Origin: an uncultured Bacteroidales bacterium | Lineage (GTDB): Bacteria; Bacteroidota; Bacteroidia; Bacteroidales; F082 | NCBI GenBank assembly: GCA_947305795.1 | Contig: CAMZEK010000020.1 | Coordinates: forward strand, 1-43,530 | Direction of reading: 5' to 3' | DNA length: 43,530 bases | Translations under genes and position numbers: made by a program | Shown: positions 24,806 through 34,000 of the stretch, in pieces | Position numbering within the stretch: position 1 is the stretch's first letter | Layout: each line of letters starts with the position of its first letter | The notes under the pieces: generated by a model | Database searches by the model: none | Seen by the model: the letters and a program-made list of their open reading frames with translations, nothing else | Told to the model about the DNA's origin: nothing

Positions 24806-26077
24806 TTACTCTACCATTATCTTAAGAATTTCTACATCCGTTTCCTTCATGCCGAGGCGTCCGAGACAGCCGACGTGGTCGATGGTCTCTTCCACGTCCT
24901 TGCCGATGATGCCGTCGCCACCGAGGAGGTTGTCGCCCTGTTTGCTCATCGCGTAGCCGAGGATGCCGGCTTCCACTGAGAGGGCGATTTTGCCCGCGCA
25001 GGAGGGTTTAGCGCCGTCACAAACGATGCCGGCGGCCATGCCCAAAGCGTTTTCCAAAGTGTGTTCGATGACTTCGAGGCTTTCGCCCATGAGATAGGCA
25101 ATGCCGCAACCCGAGGCACAGCCCGCACTGACGGCACCGCAATAGGCCGACAATCTGCCGATTCCAGTCTTTTGGTGGATGGCGACGAGGTTGGAGAGCG
25201 CCACGGCGCGATACACACGGTTCTCATCGATGTGGTACTCATCGGCGTAAGCGAGGATGGGCAAACTGACGGTCATGCCTTGGTTGCCACTGCCCGAATT
25301 GATGATGACGGGCATCTCGCAGCCACTCATGCGAGCATCAGAACCTGCTGCGGCCCAGGCTCTTGCCTTGATGCGGACATCGTTGCCGAAGCTCATGATA
25401 GTGCTGCCGATATTGGCGCCCCAGTTGTTGTTGAGGCCTTCCATAGCGATGGCCTTGTTGCACTCGATTTGTGGCTTGATGATGGGTTTAAGGTCTTCAA
25501 TATCAACGGTATTGGCGAAGTCGAAAATGCCTTTCATGCTGAGGCAACTACGGTCGGTGAGTTTTGTTGCGCCGCTGTCGGCATAGCCCGAGTCGAACAG
25601 CACCTGCTCGTCTTTTTCCGTATGCACGATGTTGGTGTGGAACCCCGCGATGCGCACGCTGGCGGAGTGCTCCTCAGTATATAAGGTGACCGTTACATCC
25701 AATTGGGCGACGACGTTCAGCGGGATGATGGTCATCAGTGTATTGTCAAGGAATTCAGCGATTTCTTTTTTCTGCTCTGGCGTCACTTCGGCGATGACCT
25801 CAAGAGCCTTCTTGGGGTTGCCGGCCACGATGCCTGCAGCGACCGATGCTTTCAGGCCCTTCATACCCTTGGTATTGGGCACGATGACGCTTTTCACGTT
25901 CTTGATGATGTTGCCGCTGGCTTTGATTTCCACACGCTTAGGCATGGTGCCAAGCAGCTCGTGTGCCTTGGCGGCGGCATAGGCCAAACAGATGGGTTCG
26001 GTGCAACCCATGGCGGGCACCAATTCTTCCTTCAGGATGCTCAGATAGGCATCGTACAGACAATCGCTTTTTTCCAT
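24806..26077 (-). CDS. cyuA: CyuA/YhaM-like L-cysteine desulfidase (UPF0597, serine dehydratase-like)
   Basis: 423 residues. The family signature is clear: ELVPAMGCTEPICLAYAAAK near the N-terminus, KASGNIIKNVKSVIVPNTKG, NSGSGNQGMTVSLPI, then the cysteine-rich SAGCASGCGIAYLMG and CDGAKPSCAGKIA. The conserved cysteines fit a [4Fe-4S] cluster as in L-cysteine desulfidase, which turns L-cysteine into pyruvate, ammonia and sulfide in the cytoplasm. Serine or another amino acid as substrate is possible. The longest frame begins inside the neighbouring TPR gene, but the ATG at 26075-26077 lies just after a promoter box and starts the family's usual N-terminus. It is convergent with the CotH gene. 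Confidence 0.85.
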   Translation of the reverse strand: MEKSDCLYDAYLSILKEELVPAMGCTEPICLAYAAAKAHELLGTMPKRVEIKASGNIIKNVKSVIVPNTKGMKGLKASVAAGIVAGNPKKALEVIAEVTPEQKKEIAEFLDNTLMTIIPLNVVAQLDVTVTLYTEEHSASVRIAGFHTNIVHTEKDEQVLFDSGYADSGATKLTDRSCLSMKGIFDFANTVDIEDLKPIIKPQIECNKAIAMEGLNNNWGANIGSTIMSFGNDVRIKARAWAAAGSDARMSGCEMPVIINSGSGNQGMTVSLPILAYADEYHIDENRVYRAVALSNLVAIHQKTGIGRLSAYCGAVSAGCASGCGIAYLMGESLEVIEHTLENALGMAAGIVCDGAKPSCAGKIALSVEAGILGYAMSKQGDNLLGGDGIIGKDVEETIDHVGCLGRLGMKETDVEILKIMVE

Positions 26078-26094
26078 TGCAGACAAATTTGCCG

Positions 26095-26102
26095 CAAAGG
26101 TA
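26095..26102 (-). promoter_or_regulatory. -7 promoter box (TACCTTTG) of the CyuA-like gene
   Basis: Exact TAnnTTTG box 17 bp before the ATG, in the 68-bp gap after the TPR gene. No clear -33 element is visible. Confidence 0.5.
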
Positions 26103-26145
26103 CAAAAAGAGGCGTTTAAATGATAAGAATCTGTCAGATTTTGCA

Positions 26146-28206
26146 TCAATTGCTCCGTGAAACCTCCACTTTGCTGATTTCCACCTCGTTGTTCTCGGAA
26201 ATCAACTCGATCCAGGTGTTGTCTTCGCTGAACCATTTGTAAAGCGAGCCGATGCGGAAGATAAAGGTCTTTTCCTCTTCCACAGCGGCGATAGGCAGCA
26301 CGAAACCACCGTTCTTCCCGCCGGTGCCACCGAAGGAGACGATCATCGGGAAGGTCTTTTCGGGATGCGGGTTTCGCACCTTGATGATGACGTAGTTGGA
26401 ACGGCGCACAGCAATATCTATCTTGTTGAATTCAAAGCGTTTGGCTTGACCGGCACCTAACAACGTAGGCTCACTGTTCAGCTCGTATAGCTTATTCTGT
26501 TCAATGATTTCGCCGATGCGGGCAATCATCTCAGTTGGATAGGTTTCCAAGCCCAATTCCTCGGCCTTGGTGTAGGCTTCGATGGCCTTGTCAAAAGTGT
26601 TGCTCTTGAAGTTGGCGTCGCCCTCCTTGATGAAGGCGTTGTATTGTGTTCTCAGTACCGCAATGCGGTCATTTTCAGCCTTTTCAGCAGCTGCAAGTTG
26701 GGCAGTGGCAGTAGGGTCTTCGGGTTTGTAAACCAAAGCGGACTGGTAGTGTGTGATAGCCTCGGCGAACTTTTCTGCATTCATGGCCTGGTTGCCGGCA
26801 TTCATGGCATTGGCGAAATGTTGTTGCAGCTCTGCAGCCATTTGGGCAAAGATGCCGTCGATTTCCTTGATTTTGGCTGAAGCAACGGCGTTCCCTTCAT
26901 CGAAAGCAACAATCTCCTGATACTTTACCTTGGCCGTGGCATATTCTTGTTGATTGAACATGGCATCGGCTTCGTCCATCATGGTCTTGATGGTGGCTTG
27001 ACGTTCCGCTTCGGCGGCGGCGAGGGCTGCCTGACGAGCGGCTTCCTCTTCTGCTGCTATACGTGCGGCTTTTTCAGCGGCCAACCTTGCGGCTTCTTGC
27101 TCTGCGGCGATTCTTGCAGCTTCTTCCTCGGCGGCGATACGCGCAGCTTCGGCCTCGGCAGCCAATCTTGCAGCCTCAGCTTCGGCGGCTAAGCGTGCAG
27201 CTTCCTCCTCGGCAGCAATGCGTGCGGCTTCGGCTTCGGCGGCCAAACGCGCAGCCTCCGCTTCGGCAGCCAAACGTGCGGCTTCTTCGGCATCCTGTTG
27301 AGCGATGAGCGGGTCAAGGCGTGAAATCATGTCGGTGGCGTAGGCGTCGCCGGAAACAACAGCCAAGGCACTTTGGTACTGTGCTTTAGCCTCACGATAG
27401 GCCTTGGCTTCATAGAGACGGTCGGCCTCGGCGATAATGCCGTTGTAACGGTCGGTGGTGCTTTTTGCGGCTTGGTATTCGTTGCGTTTCGTGTTGGCGT
27501 TCAAGTCGTTGGGAAAGAGGGTCAGAGCCTCGTCGATTTTGGCGATGGCGGCGTCATAGTTTTTGCGCAAGCCTTGTTGGTTGGCTTCCTCCATGAGTTT
27601 GTCGAAACGGGTCATCTTTTCGGTGTAGAGCTGTTTTTTCTGCTTGGCTTCGGCCAATTTTTCCTTGGGTAGTTTGTCGGTGGGAAAAATCTCGATGGCA
27701 GTCTCAAACTGCATGATGGCGGCATCGAAATTCTCTTCTTCAAGCAACGTTTCTCCTTGACTCATAGCCAAATCGAAGGCATCTTGTTTGTCTTGTCGTT
27801 CCTTCAGGATGGCACGGACGGCCTCAGCTTGGGCGGTGACGTATTTGTCTTCGGGGAAGACCTTCAGCGCAAGCTCATATTCCGAAAGGGCTTCTTCGTA
27901 CCTTTGCTGGCTATAAAACTGGTCGCCAGTGTCCAGGTGGGCGTAAAATATTTCTTGACGAGCACCGTCCTCCTGGATTTTCTTCACCGTCTCGCTCAGT
28001 TTCTGCTTGGCGGTAGGGTCGTTGGCTTTCTGCTTAAGGGCCATCTCATAATAGGTCTTCGCGCTGATGTAGTCCTTGGCGGCGTATTTGTCGTTGCCTT
28101 TTTTCATCAGTGACTCGTAGGTTTCGGCTTCTTGGGCTTGGACGAAGTTGGCACTCAGCACGAGCGAGGCGCCAAACAAAATCGTGAATATGAATTTTTT
28201 GTGCAT
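26146..28206 (-). CDS. Periplasmic TPR protein with alanine-rich helical repeat
   Basis: 686 residues. A signal peptide (to about residue 24, ANFVQAQ) is followed by five or so TPR-like units (about 30-300, e.g. GNDKYAAKDYISAKTYYEMA). A TolA-like rod at about 305-405 is built of 9-residue units such as EAARLAAEA, then come two or three more TPR units (about 415-580) and a C-terminal beta domain of about 90 residues (RSNYVIIKVRNPHPEKTFPM, FGGTGGKNGGFVLPI). It is probably a periplasmic scaffold; the enzymatic or binding partner is unknown. The rod is encoded by a 27-bp tandem repeat. It follows the LolD-like gene by 53 bp on the same strand. Confidence 0.75.
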   Translation of the reverse strand: MHKKFIFTILFGASLVLSANFVQAQEAETYESLMKKGNDKYAAKDYISAKTYYEMALKQKANDPTAKQKLSETVKKIQEDGARQEIFYAHLDTGDQFYSQQRYEEALSEYELALKVFPEDKYVTAQAEAVRAILKERQDKQDAFDLAMSQGETLLEEENFDAAIMQFETAIEIFPTDKLPKEKLAEAKQKKQLYTEKMTRFDKLMEEANQQGLRKNYDAAIAKIDEALTLFPNDLNANTKRNEYQAAKSTTDRYNGIIAEADRLYEAKAYREAKAQYQSALAVVSGDAYATDMISRLDPLIAQQDAEEAARLAAEAEAARLAAEAEAARIAAEEEAARLAAEAEAARLAAEAEAARIAAEEEAARIAAEQEAARLAAEKAARIAAEEEAARQAALAAAEAERQATIKTMMDEADAMFNQQEYATAKVKYQEIVAFDEGNAVASAKIKEIDGIFAQMAAELQQHFANAMNAGNQAMNAEKFAEAITHYQSALVYKPEDPTATAQLAAAEKAENDRIAVLRTQYNAFIKEGDANFKSNTFDKAIEAYTKAEELGLETYPTEMIARIGEIIEQNKLYELNSEPTLLGAGQAKRFEFNKIDIAVRRSNYVIIKVRNPHPEKTFPMIVSFGGTGGKNGGFVLPIAAVEEEKTFIFRIGSLYKWFSEDNTWIELISENNEVEISKVEVSRSN
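27015..27295 (-). repeat. 27-bp tandem repeat coding for an alanine-rich rod
   Basis: About ten imperfect 27-bp units encode EAARLAAEA or EAARIAAEE variants. Third-position differences between units show they are not recent copies, but unit number could vary between strains. Confidence 0.8.
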
Positions 28207-28259
28207 AGAAATCGATTTTATCCAATATTAACGAATAAACGCGATAATTATTGTATCCA

Positions 28260-28907
28260 TTATATTTTTCCGTCCTTAATGGCAATGGTACGATCCGACA
28301 TGGCGGCCAGTTCGGGGTTGTGCGTGACGATGACGAAGGTCTGCCCCATCTCGTCGCGGAGGCGGAAAAAGAGCTTGTGCAGCTCTTGCGCCGATTTCGA
28401 GTCCAAGTTGCCGGAAGGCTCGTCGGCCAAGACCACGGCAGGCTCGTTAATCAAGGCACGGGCTACGGCAATACGCTGCTGTTCGCCACCTGAAAGCTGC
28501 GAGGGCTTGTGATCTTTCCTCTCGGTAAGGTTCAGGTACTCAAGTAGTTTCATGGCTTTTTCACTGGCTTCCTTTTTGCCGATGCCAGCGATGTAAGCAG
28601 GAATGCAGATGTTTTCGATGGCCGTAAACTCGGGTAATAGGTGGTGGAACTGGAACACGAAGCCGATTTTCCTATTGCGGAATGCAGCCAAAGCCGTGTC
28701 GTTCAGCTTGTTGACTTCTGTGCTGTCGATGAACAGCTGCCCTCGGTCGGCCTTGTCCAGGGTGCCTATGATGTGCAGCAACGTCGATTTTCCTGCACCC
28801 GATGCGCCCACGATGCTCACGATTTCTTTCTTGGCGATGTGCAGGTCGATGCCTTTTAGGACTTCAAGGCTGCCGTAGGATTTGTGTATACCTGTCGCTT
28901 GAATCAT
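28260..28907 (-). CDS. lolD: ABC transporter ATPase, LolD/MacB-like
   Basis: 215 residues and one complete ABC ATPase: Walker [10 protein letters not shown] (about 34-42), Q-loop in [11 protein letters not shown], signature LSGGEQQR, Walker [13 protein letters not shown] and switch histidine in [20 protein letters not shown] and length place it in the LolD group, which with LolC/E releases lipoproteins from the inner membrane. MacB or FtsE-type exporters are the alternative. No permease gene lies nearby, so the partner must be elsewhere. It lies 30 bp after the DUF2007 gene and 53 bp before the TPR gene. A TATTTTTG box (28926-28933) lies within the end of the DUF2007 gene and could add transcription. 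Confidence 0.85.
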   Translation of the reverse strand: MIQATGIHKSYGSLEVLKGIDLHIAKKEIVSIVGASGAGKSTLLHIIGTLDKADRGQLFIDSTEVNKLNDTALAAFRNRKIGFVFQFHHLLPEFTAIENICIPAYIAGIGKKEASEKAMKLLEYLNLTERKDHKPSQLSGGEQQRIAVARALINEPAVVLADEPSGNLDSKSAQELHKLFFRLRDEMGQTFVIVTHNPELAAMSDRTIAIKDGKI

Positions 28908-28925
28908 GCTTGATCAATTTGGCAG

Positions 28926-28933
28926 CAAAAATA
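28926..28933 (-). promoter_or_regulatory. -7 box (TATTTTTG) before the LolD-like gene
   Basis: Exact TAnnTTTG box 18 bp before the ATG, lying between the DUF2007 stop and the LolD-like start. No TTG at the usual distance, so it may be weak. Confidence 0.4.
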
Positions 28934-28937
28934 CGGA

Positions 28938-29177
28938 TTATTCCTCAATTCTCGCGTTGGGCATTTCGTCCAAAATTCGCATGGCTTGGTCGTAGTCCTT
29001 GGCGAAGACGTACACGGTGGCGTCGCCTTCGATGGTGCCGGCGGCCCAACCTGCTACGAGGCTCTCCTCCTGGAAATTGCGGATGAGAAATTGGATGCCG
29101 TTTTCCTCCAAGACGCTGCTGATGAACTCCGCGTCAACGAACGATCCCGAATAGATTTTCTTGAGTTCGTTTTCCAT
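28938..29177 (-). CDS. DUF2007-family small protein
   Basis: 79 residues. It starts MENELKKIYSGSFVDAEFIS, followed by VLEENGIQFLIRN and, near the end, VYVFAKDYDQAMRILDE. This ferredoxin-like pattern is that of the DUF2007 family (PF09413, putative signal-transducing proteins). It is cytoplasmic, with no signal peptide or membrane segment. The function is unknown. A frame 19 codons longer begins upstream, but a TAACTTTG promoter box at 29201-29208 lies inside it, so the ATG at 29175-29177 is preferred. It is probably co-transcribed with the LolD-like gene. Confidence 0.78.
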   Translation of the reverse strand: MENELKKIYSGSFVDAEFISSVLEENGIQFLIRNFQEESLVAGWAAGTIEGDATVYVFAKDYDQAMRILDEMPNARIEE

Positions 29178-29200
29178 AATAGTAAGTTTGGTTGATGCGG

Positions 29201-29208
29201 CAAAGTTA
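29201..29208 (-). promoter_or_regulatory. -7 promoter box (TAACTTTG) of the DUF2007 gene
   Basis: Exact TAnnTTTG box 23 bp before the ATG and 6 bp beyond the end of the EamA transporter gene. TTG at 29232-29234 is 23 bp away, at the long end of the range. Confidence 0.45.
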
Positions 29209-29214
29209 AGCAAA

Positions 29215-30138
29215 TTATTTCTTTTCGGCATCAATATTCAGCATCACAATTGCAAATAGCATAATAAAGGCGGCCACCCATTGCACTGGCGAATACATGG
29301 TTTTGTTGACAATATAGTCCAACACCACGGCAGTGATGGGATACATCAGTTCAAGGAAGGTGGAGAGCGAGGCTTTCACGTGGCGCAAACCGTAGTAATA
29401 CAGGAAGATGGCTCCAGATCCAGTGGTCAGGCCGATGAGGGCAATGAAGAGCCAATTGCGCTGTGTCACTTGCGAGAAGTCACCGATATGGCCTGCACAA
29501 AGGACGATAACAAGCATGATGAGCGTCGTGAAGCCGTAGCGGAAAAAAGTGGAGCTGACGAAAGAATAATTGCCCAAAATCTTTTTCGAAAACACGGTCG
29601 AGCTACCGAAGGAGAAGGCTGCCAACAATGACAGCATGGCCGCATAAAGCGTGGTGATGCCTTCAGTGCTGAAGTCGGGGAGCGACCAGCCGAAGGTAAG
29701 GAAATAACCTGCGATCAGGGCAATGCTGGCCCATAATGCAAAATGCTTTTTAATCTTTTCTTTCAGGATGATACGCGCCAAAATGACGGCAAACACAGGT
29801 TGCAGCTTCTGTAACAGCACGACGACAGACAAATGGTTGAAATGCAACAGAAACAGCGACTTGACTATGGCCAAGGTGCCCAAGGCTCCACCAAAGAGGG
29901 CGATGAAAAAGAAAAATAGGAGGTCGGAGCGCGTCATAGTCTTCAGATGGCGGTATTCCCTGAAAAAGAACAGATTCATCAATAGGAAAGGGAAGAGATG
30001 GATGACGAAGACCACGAAGGCGGTGTTGAGGTTGTAGAGCTGTGGTGTGAGCAATATGCCATCAACACCCCAAAGCATGGCGGAAACGGCCACAGCTATG
30101 GCTCCGCCGATTCTTGCATTGTATTGATTCTCTTTCAT
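29215..30138 (-). CDS. EamA/DMT-family transporter
   Basis: 307 residues with ten membrane helices arranged as two EamA halves (about 10-145 and 165-303). Typical DMT blocks are seen at the start (AIAVAVSAMLWGVDGILLTP), at the end of half 1 (LLQKLQPVFAVILARIILKE) and at the end of half 2 (LSTFLELMYPITAVVLDYIV). It is an inner-membrane metabolite or drug transporter with unknown substrate. Its ATG overlaps the pnuC stop by 4 bp (ATGA), so the two are translationally coupled and may handle related compounds, though that is only suggested by position. Confidence 0.83.
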   Translation of the reverse strand: MKENQYNARIGGAIAVAVSAMLWGVDGILLTPQLYNLNTAFVVFVIHLFPFLLMNLFFFREYRHLKTMTRSDLLFFFFIALFGGALGTLAIVKSLFLLHFNHLSVVVLLQKLQPVFAVILARIILKEKIKKHFALWASIALIAGYFLTFGWSLPDFSTEGITTLYAAMLSLLAAFSFGSSTVFSKKILGNYSFVSSTFFRYGFTTLIMLVIVLCAGHIGDFSQVTQRNWLFIALIGLTTGSGAIFLYYYGLRHVKASLSTFLELMYPITAVVLDYIVNKTMYSPVQWVAAFIMLFAIVMLNIDAEKK

Positions 30139-30848
30139 TTCAGTAGTTTATCGTTGGCGCAGGCCTCTTTTTCCCAACGCACGCACATGATGATGGAATT
30201 GACCAAATAAACGATATACATCATTGTGATGGGGAAATTGCCCGCCTTGATGTACATGAAAATGCTGACGCAGTTGATGGCAATCCAAAGCCACCATTGT
30301 TCGCTGAACATCCTGACCATCAGAATCATGGCCACGACTTGCATGACGGCTTTGGCGGCATCGGCAAAAGGTGCTAGATCGTTGGTGAAACGTTGCATGA
30401 GCCAACCTACCGCAGCGGTGCCCACGACAATGATAGCCAAACTGATGATTCGCGCCTTGTTCGTCATGTGGATTTTCTTCACTTCGTGGGTCTCGTGGTT
30501 CATGTTTTTCGACCAGGTGAAGAAGCCCACAAACTGCATGATGAAGTTGTAGACTGTCACGCCAAAATCAGCGTAAAGTCTCGAAATCAAGGTGATATAA
30601 ATCATCAGGCAGCAGTGTATGAAACCGAAAACATAGTTGGATAGCTTGCCCTTTCCACCCAAAACCACGTTGATGATGCCGCAAGCCGAGGCTACGATGT
30701 GGATCCAATAGAACTGGTCGTTGGCCTTGTCGTACTTGAAAAGGATGGACATCACCGTGACAATAAGGCACACGCTGACGAGCCAAATTATATCGAAAGG
30801 CTTCCAGCCGGCGAGCTCTTCTTTTATTAAGGTTTTGATTTTCTGCAT
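30135..30848 (-). CDS. pnuC: PnuC-family nicotinamide riboside-type transporter
   Basis: 237 residues with about seven membrane helices. The C-terminal half has the PnuC pattern EQWWLWIAINCVSIFMYIKA and GNFPITMMYIVYLVNSI, and the middle block has VTVYNFIMQFVGFFTWSKN. PnuC proteins bring nicotinamide riboside, or in relatives thiamine or riboflavin, into the cell by facilitated diffusion. No TPP or FMN riboswitch-like leader is visible, which slightly favours a pyridine substrate. The ATG at 30846-30848 is preceded by a TACCTTTG box. It heads a two-gene operon with the EamA transporter. The NrtR-like gene is far away, and no TGTGTAAA site was seen here. Confidence 0.85.
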   Translation of the reverse strand: MQKIKTLIKEELAGWKPFDIIWLVSVCLIVTVMSILFKYDKANDQFYWIHIVASACGIINVVLGGKGKLSNYVFGFIHCCLMIYITLISRLYADFGVTVYNFIMQFVGFFTWSKNMNHETHEVKKIHMTNKARIISLAIIVVGTAAVGWLMQRFTNDLAPFADAAKAVMQVVAMILMVRMFSEQWWLWIAINCVSIFMYIKAGNFPITMMYIVYLVNSIIMCVRWEKEACANDKLLK

Positions 30849-30878
30849 GTTGTTTTGGATTGTTGCAATTTTCGCTGG

Positions 30879-30886
30879 CAAAGGTA
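30879..30886 (-). promoter_or_regulatory. -7 promoter box (TACCTTTG) of pnuC-eamA
   Basis: Exact TAnnTTTG box 30 bp before the pnuC ATG and downstream of the terminator of the BspA-like gene. No clear -33 TTTG. Confidence 0.5.
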
Positions 30887-30943
30887 GGGATTTATTTCTT
30901 CTTTCAGGGTTTTGTCCCGCATTAATCCAAAAAAACAATATGG

Positions 30944-30975
30944 AAAAAAGACAGCCGACCTACAGCCGACTGTCT
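30944..30975 (-). terminator. Rho-independent terminator of the BspA-like gene
   Basis: On the minus strand a 10-bp stem (GACAGTCGGC pairing with GTCGGCTGTC, two G-T pairs) with a 5-base loop is followed directly by TTTTTT. It lies about 50 bp after the stop codon of the giant surface protein gene. Confidence 0.82.
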
Positions 30976-31024
30976 CTTTCCTGCCTTGTTGAGATGTAGT
31001 GCACTACGTCTTAACAATCGTTAT

Positions 31025-34000
31025 TTATCTGACCACCAATTTTCTATAGCACAATCCCCTACCTTCAGCAGTAATACGTAGTGTATAGATGCCAGCAACG
31101 TTCGGGGCGGCGATGGCTTGTACAGTTGTGGCGCGTAACCTCTCCACCAAAACACCCAAAGCGTTGATGATTTCAATCTGCACTTTGCCAATGTCCTCAG
31201 TCGAGCTGAGACTGACGTTCTCACCTCTTGCCACGGGGTTCGGGAAGACTTGCAGGCTGTTGGCCCATTCATCCGTTCCTGTAATGCCACGGAAGTGGAG
31301 GACGTAAGGCTCTCTCAGGTCGCCCACGATGGCGTTGTTGCTGAAGTTAATCTGCTCGCTTGCGCCATAAACTTCCTCGCCCGTTGTCGTGTCATAGAGG
31401 CAGAAGTTGAGTGCCTCTACATCTTCGCCCGTGATAGTCAGGAAGGCTATGTGGCGGTTCAGTGGTTCGATGTACATCAGCCTGACGCTGCCACGACAAT
31501 TGCCGTTGGCAAAGGCGGCCAGCTCGTAGTTGCTGCTGGTCAGTTCAACATCGTCGAGTTCTAACACAGCTGTGACGGTCATGTTGTCGGGATAGGCATG
31601 CATGTCGGGTACCCAGTGGTTGTTCTCAGCAGTGATGTTCTCGGCAAGAGTCTCTCCCTTTGCATTGGTGGGATACACGAGCGTAAAGTTACCACTACCG
31701 TTCGACTTGTAAAGTATTCCCATACCAGGTTCGATGGTCGACAGGGTACCCATCCAGCCCATGCCATCGTAGTAGTTGGCATAGCCGTTTTGAGCCTTTA
31801 CCTGGTCTCCATTGGCGGGTGTGATGCCCGACATGGCCGTAGTGACGCTCATCGAAGCGTTGACGGGATAGCCAATCCAGTTCCAGCCCGGGCCGACGGT
31901 GATGGGATGCGCCGAAACATTGGTCTCTGATCCTGTCATCTCCACTGTGCAAGGTGCAGCGGTCTTGATCTTGTAAGTCGATTCGTTGTCGATGCTGGCG
32001 AGCATTCCCATCCAGCCCATGCCTTCGTAATAATTCACATACTGCTGTTGCGACTTGATCTGCACGCCATTCGTGCCGAGGCCGTCTTCTAGGATTTGGA
32101 GGCCGTCGATATCGGTTTGCTCGATGTAGGTCGAATACCAGTTCCAGCCGGAGGTGAAATCGGTCGTCTGCACCACTTCGCCGTCGATGAAGTTGAGTGG
32201 CAGCAGGTTGCTCGGGTCGCCGATGGACTCACCGGTGGAGAAGCTTAGGCTCGTAGAACAGTCGAGGTCGAGGACCTGATTAAGGATGTGGTCGTAGAGT
32301 TGGAAGGTGATTTCGTCGCCGTCCTCGTTGCCATAGACGGTGAGCACGAAGTAGAGTTGGCCTTGGTTGGTGCGCAGCTCTTCAGCCAGCCTTGCGCTGC
32401 CTCGGCATTCATTTCCGTGGAAGGCTCCGATTTCCCACGAGGGGCTGTGCTGCTCAACGCTGTCGATCATCACGAAACCCGTCACGGTCATTGAGTTGGC
32501 GTAGGCCTCGGGGTCAAAGTTCCAGTGGAGACCGTCGGAGGCGAAGTTGGCCACATAGTCGCCCCCCTCGGTGACGATGAAGCTGTATTCAGCCTCAGAC
32601 GAAACCTCTTCGCCGTTCTTCATCCAGTTGATGAAGGAGTGGTCGGCGTTGGCGATGGCGGTCAGGGTGCAGGTGGAGCCTGTGAGGTATGTTCCACCGC
32701 CGTCGACGCTGCCCGACTCCGTTGGATTGGCTGTAGCAGTGATGTTGACATAGGCACTGACGATGAAATGGGCTACAAACGTAGCGTCTTCAGTGACGAT
32801 GAAGCTATAGGCCAAATCGTTGGAAACCATAGCGTCGTCTCGCGTCCAATAGAGGAAGTTATAACCAGCGTTGGGCGTGGCTGTCAAGGTGAGACTTGTG
32901 CCATAGGCCCAGATGCCTGCTCCGCTAATGGAACCGCCTTCAATGGGATTGGCGGTGGCGACAATCTCGTAACTCAGGGCGAAGTTGGCCACATAGTCAG
33001 CGGCTTCGGTGACGACAAAGCTGTATGTCTCGCTTGTGGAAACTTCTTCCCCTTCTTTCGTCCAGTTGATGAAGATATAGCCCGTGTTGGGCGTGGCGGT
33101 CAATGTGGCTGTCGTGCCGTAGTCGTAGGTGCCGGCTCCTGTCGCCGTGCCGCCCTCGGCGGAATTAACCATGACATTGATTTCGTAAGCGTTCAGGCTG
33201 AAGTTGGCGACGTAGTTTCCAACCTCGGTGACGATGAAACTGTAGCTCGCATCGGTCGAGACCACGGTACCGTCTTTCGTCCAGTTGACGAAGGTGTAGC
33301 CTTCGTTTGCCGTGGCGGTCAGGGTGGCCGTCGTGCCGTGGTCGTAGGTGCCTGCCCCGCTTACTGTTCCACCAGTGTCTGGGTTAGCTGTGGCCGTGAT
33401 TTCGTAAGTGTTAAGGCTGAAGTTGGCGACGTAATTTCCAACCTCGGTGACGATGAAACTGAAGCTCGTTTCGGTCGAAACCTCGATGCCGTCTTTCGTC
33501 CAGTTCAAGAACGAATAGCCTTCGTTGGCCGTGGCTGTGAGGGTGCAAGTCGCATTGGGGAGGAAGCTTCCGCCGCCGCTCACCGTGCCACCCTCAGCGG
33601 GATTGGCCGTGGCTGTGACCTCGTAACCAACAAAACCGAAGTTGGCCGTAAACGCGGCGTTTTCAGTGACGGTGAAAGTGTAGGCCTCACTGGTGGAGAC
33701 TTCCGCGCCGTTCTTCGTCCAGTTGATGAATGAATAGTTCTCGTTTGCCGTGGCGGTCAAAGTGACTGTGGTGCCATAACCGTAGGTGCCTGCTCCCGTA
33801 GCCATTCCACCCTCGGCGGGGTTGCAGGTGACCGTGATGTCGTAGCTCACGACGAAGTGGGCCACAAACTCAGCCGCCTCTGCAACGGTGAAGGTATAAG
33901 TGGCGTTCTCCGAAACCACCGTTCCGTCTTTTGTCCAATGCGAGAAGGCGTAGCCAGTGTTGGGTGTAGCCGTAAGGGTGCAGTCGTATCCTTCCACGTA

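Noticed and set aside
26078..26236. Upstream extension of the CyuA-like gene
   Set aside because: It runs into the end of the TPR gene and past the promoter box; family similarity starts at the later ATG.
30849..31024. A vitamin riboswitch before pnuC
   Set aside because: The leader is only about 25 bases after the -7 box, and I saw no TPP or FMN riboswitch conserved blocks.
32525..33733. A 402-codon open frame on the plus strand opposite the InlB repeats
   Set aside because: It is an effect of the repeats: it reads periodic low-complexity glycine/valine/aspartate text antisense to a gene with clear domains.
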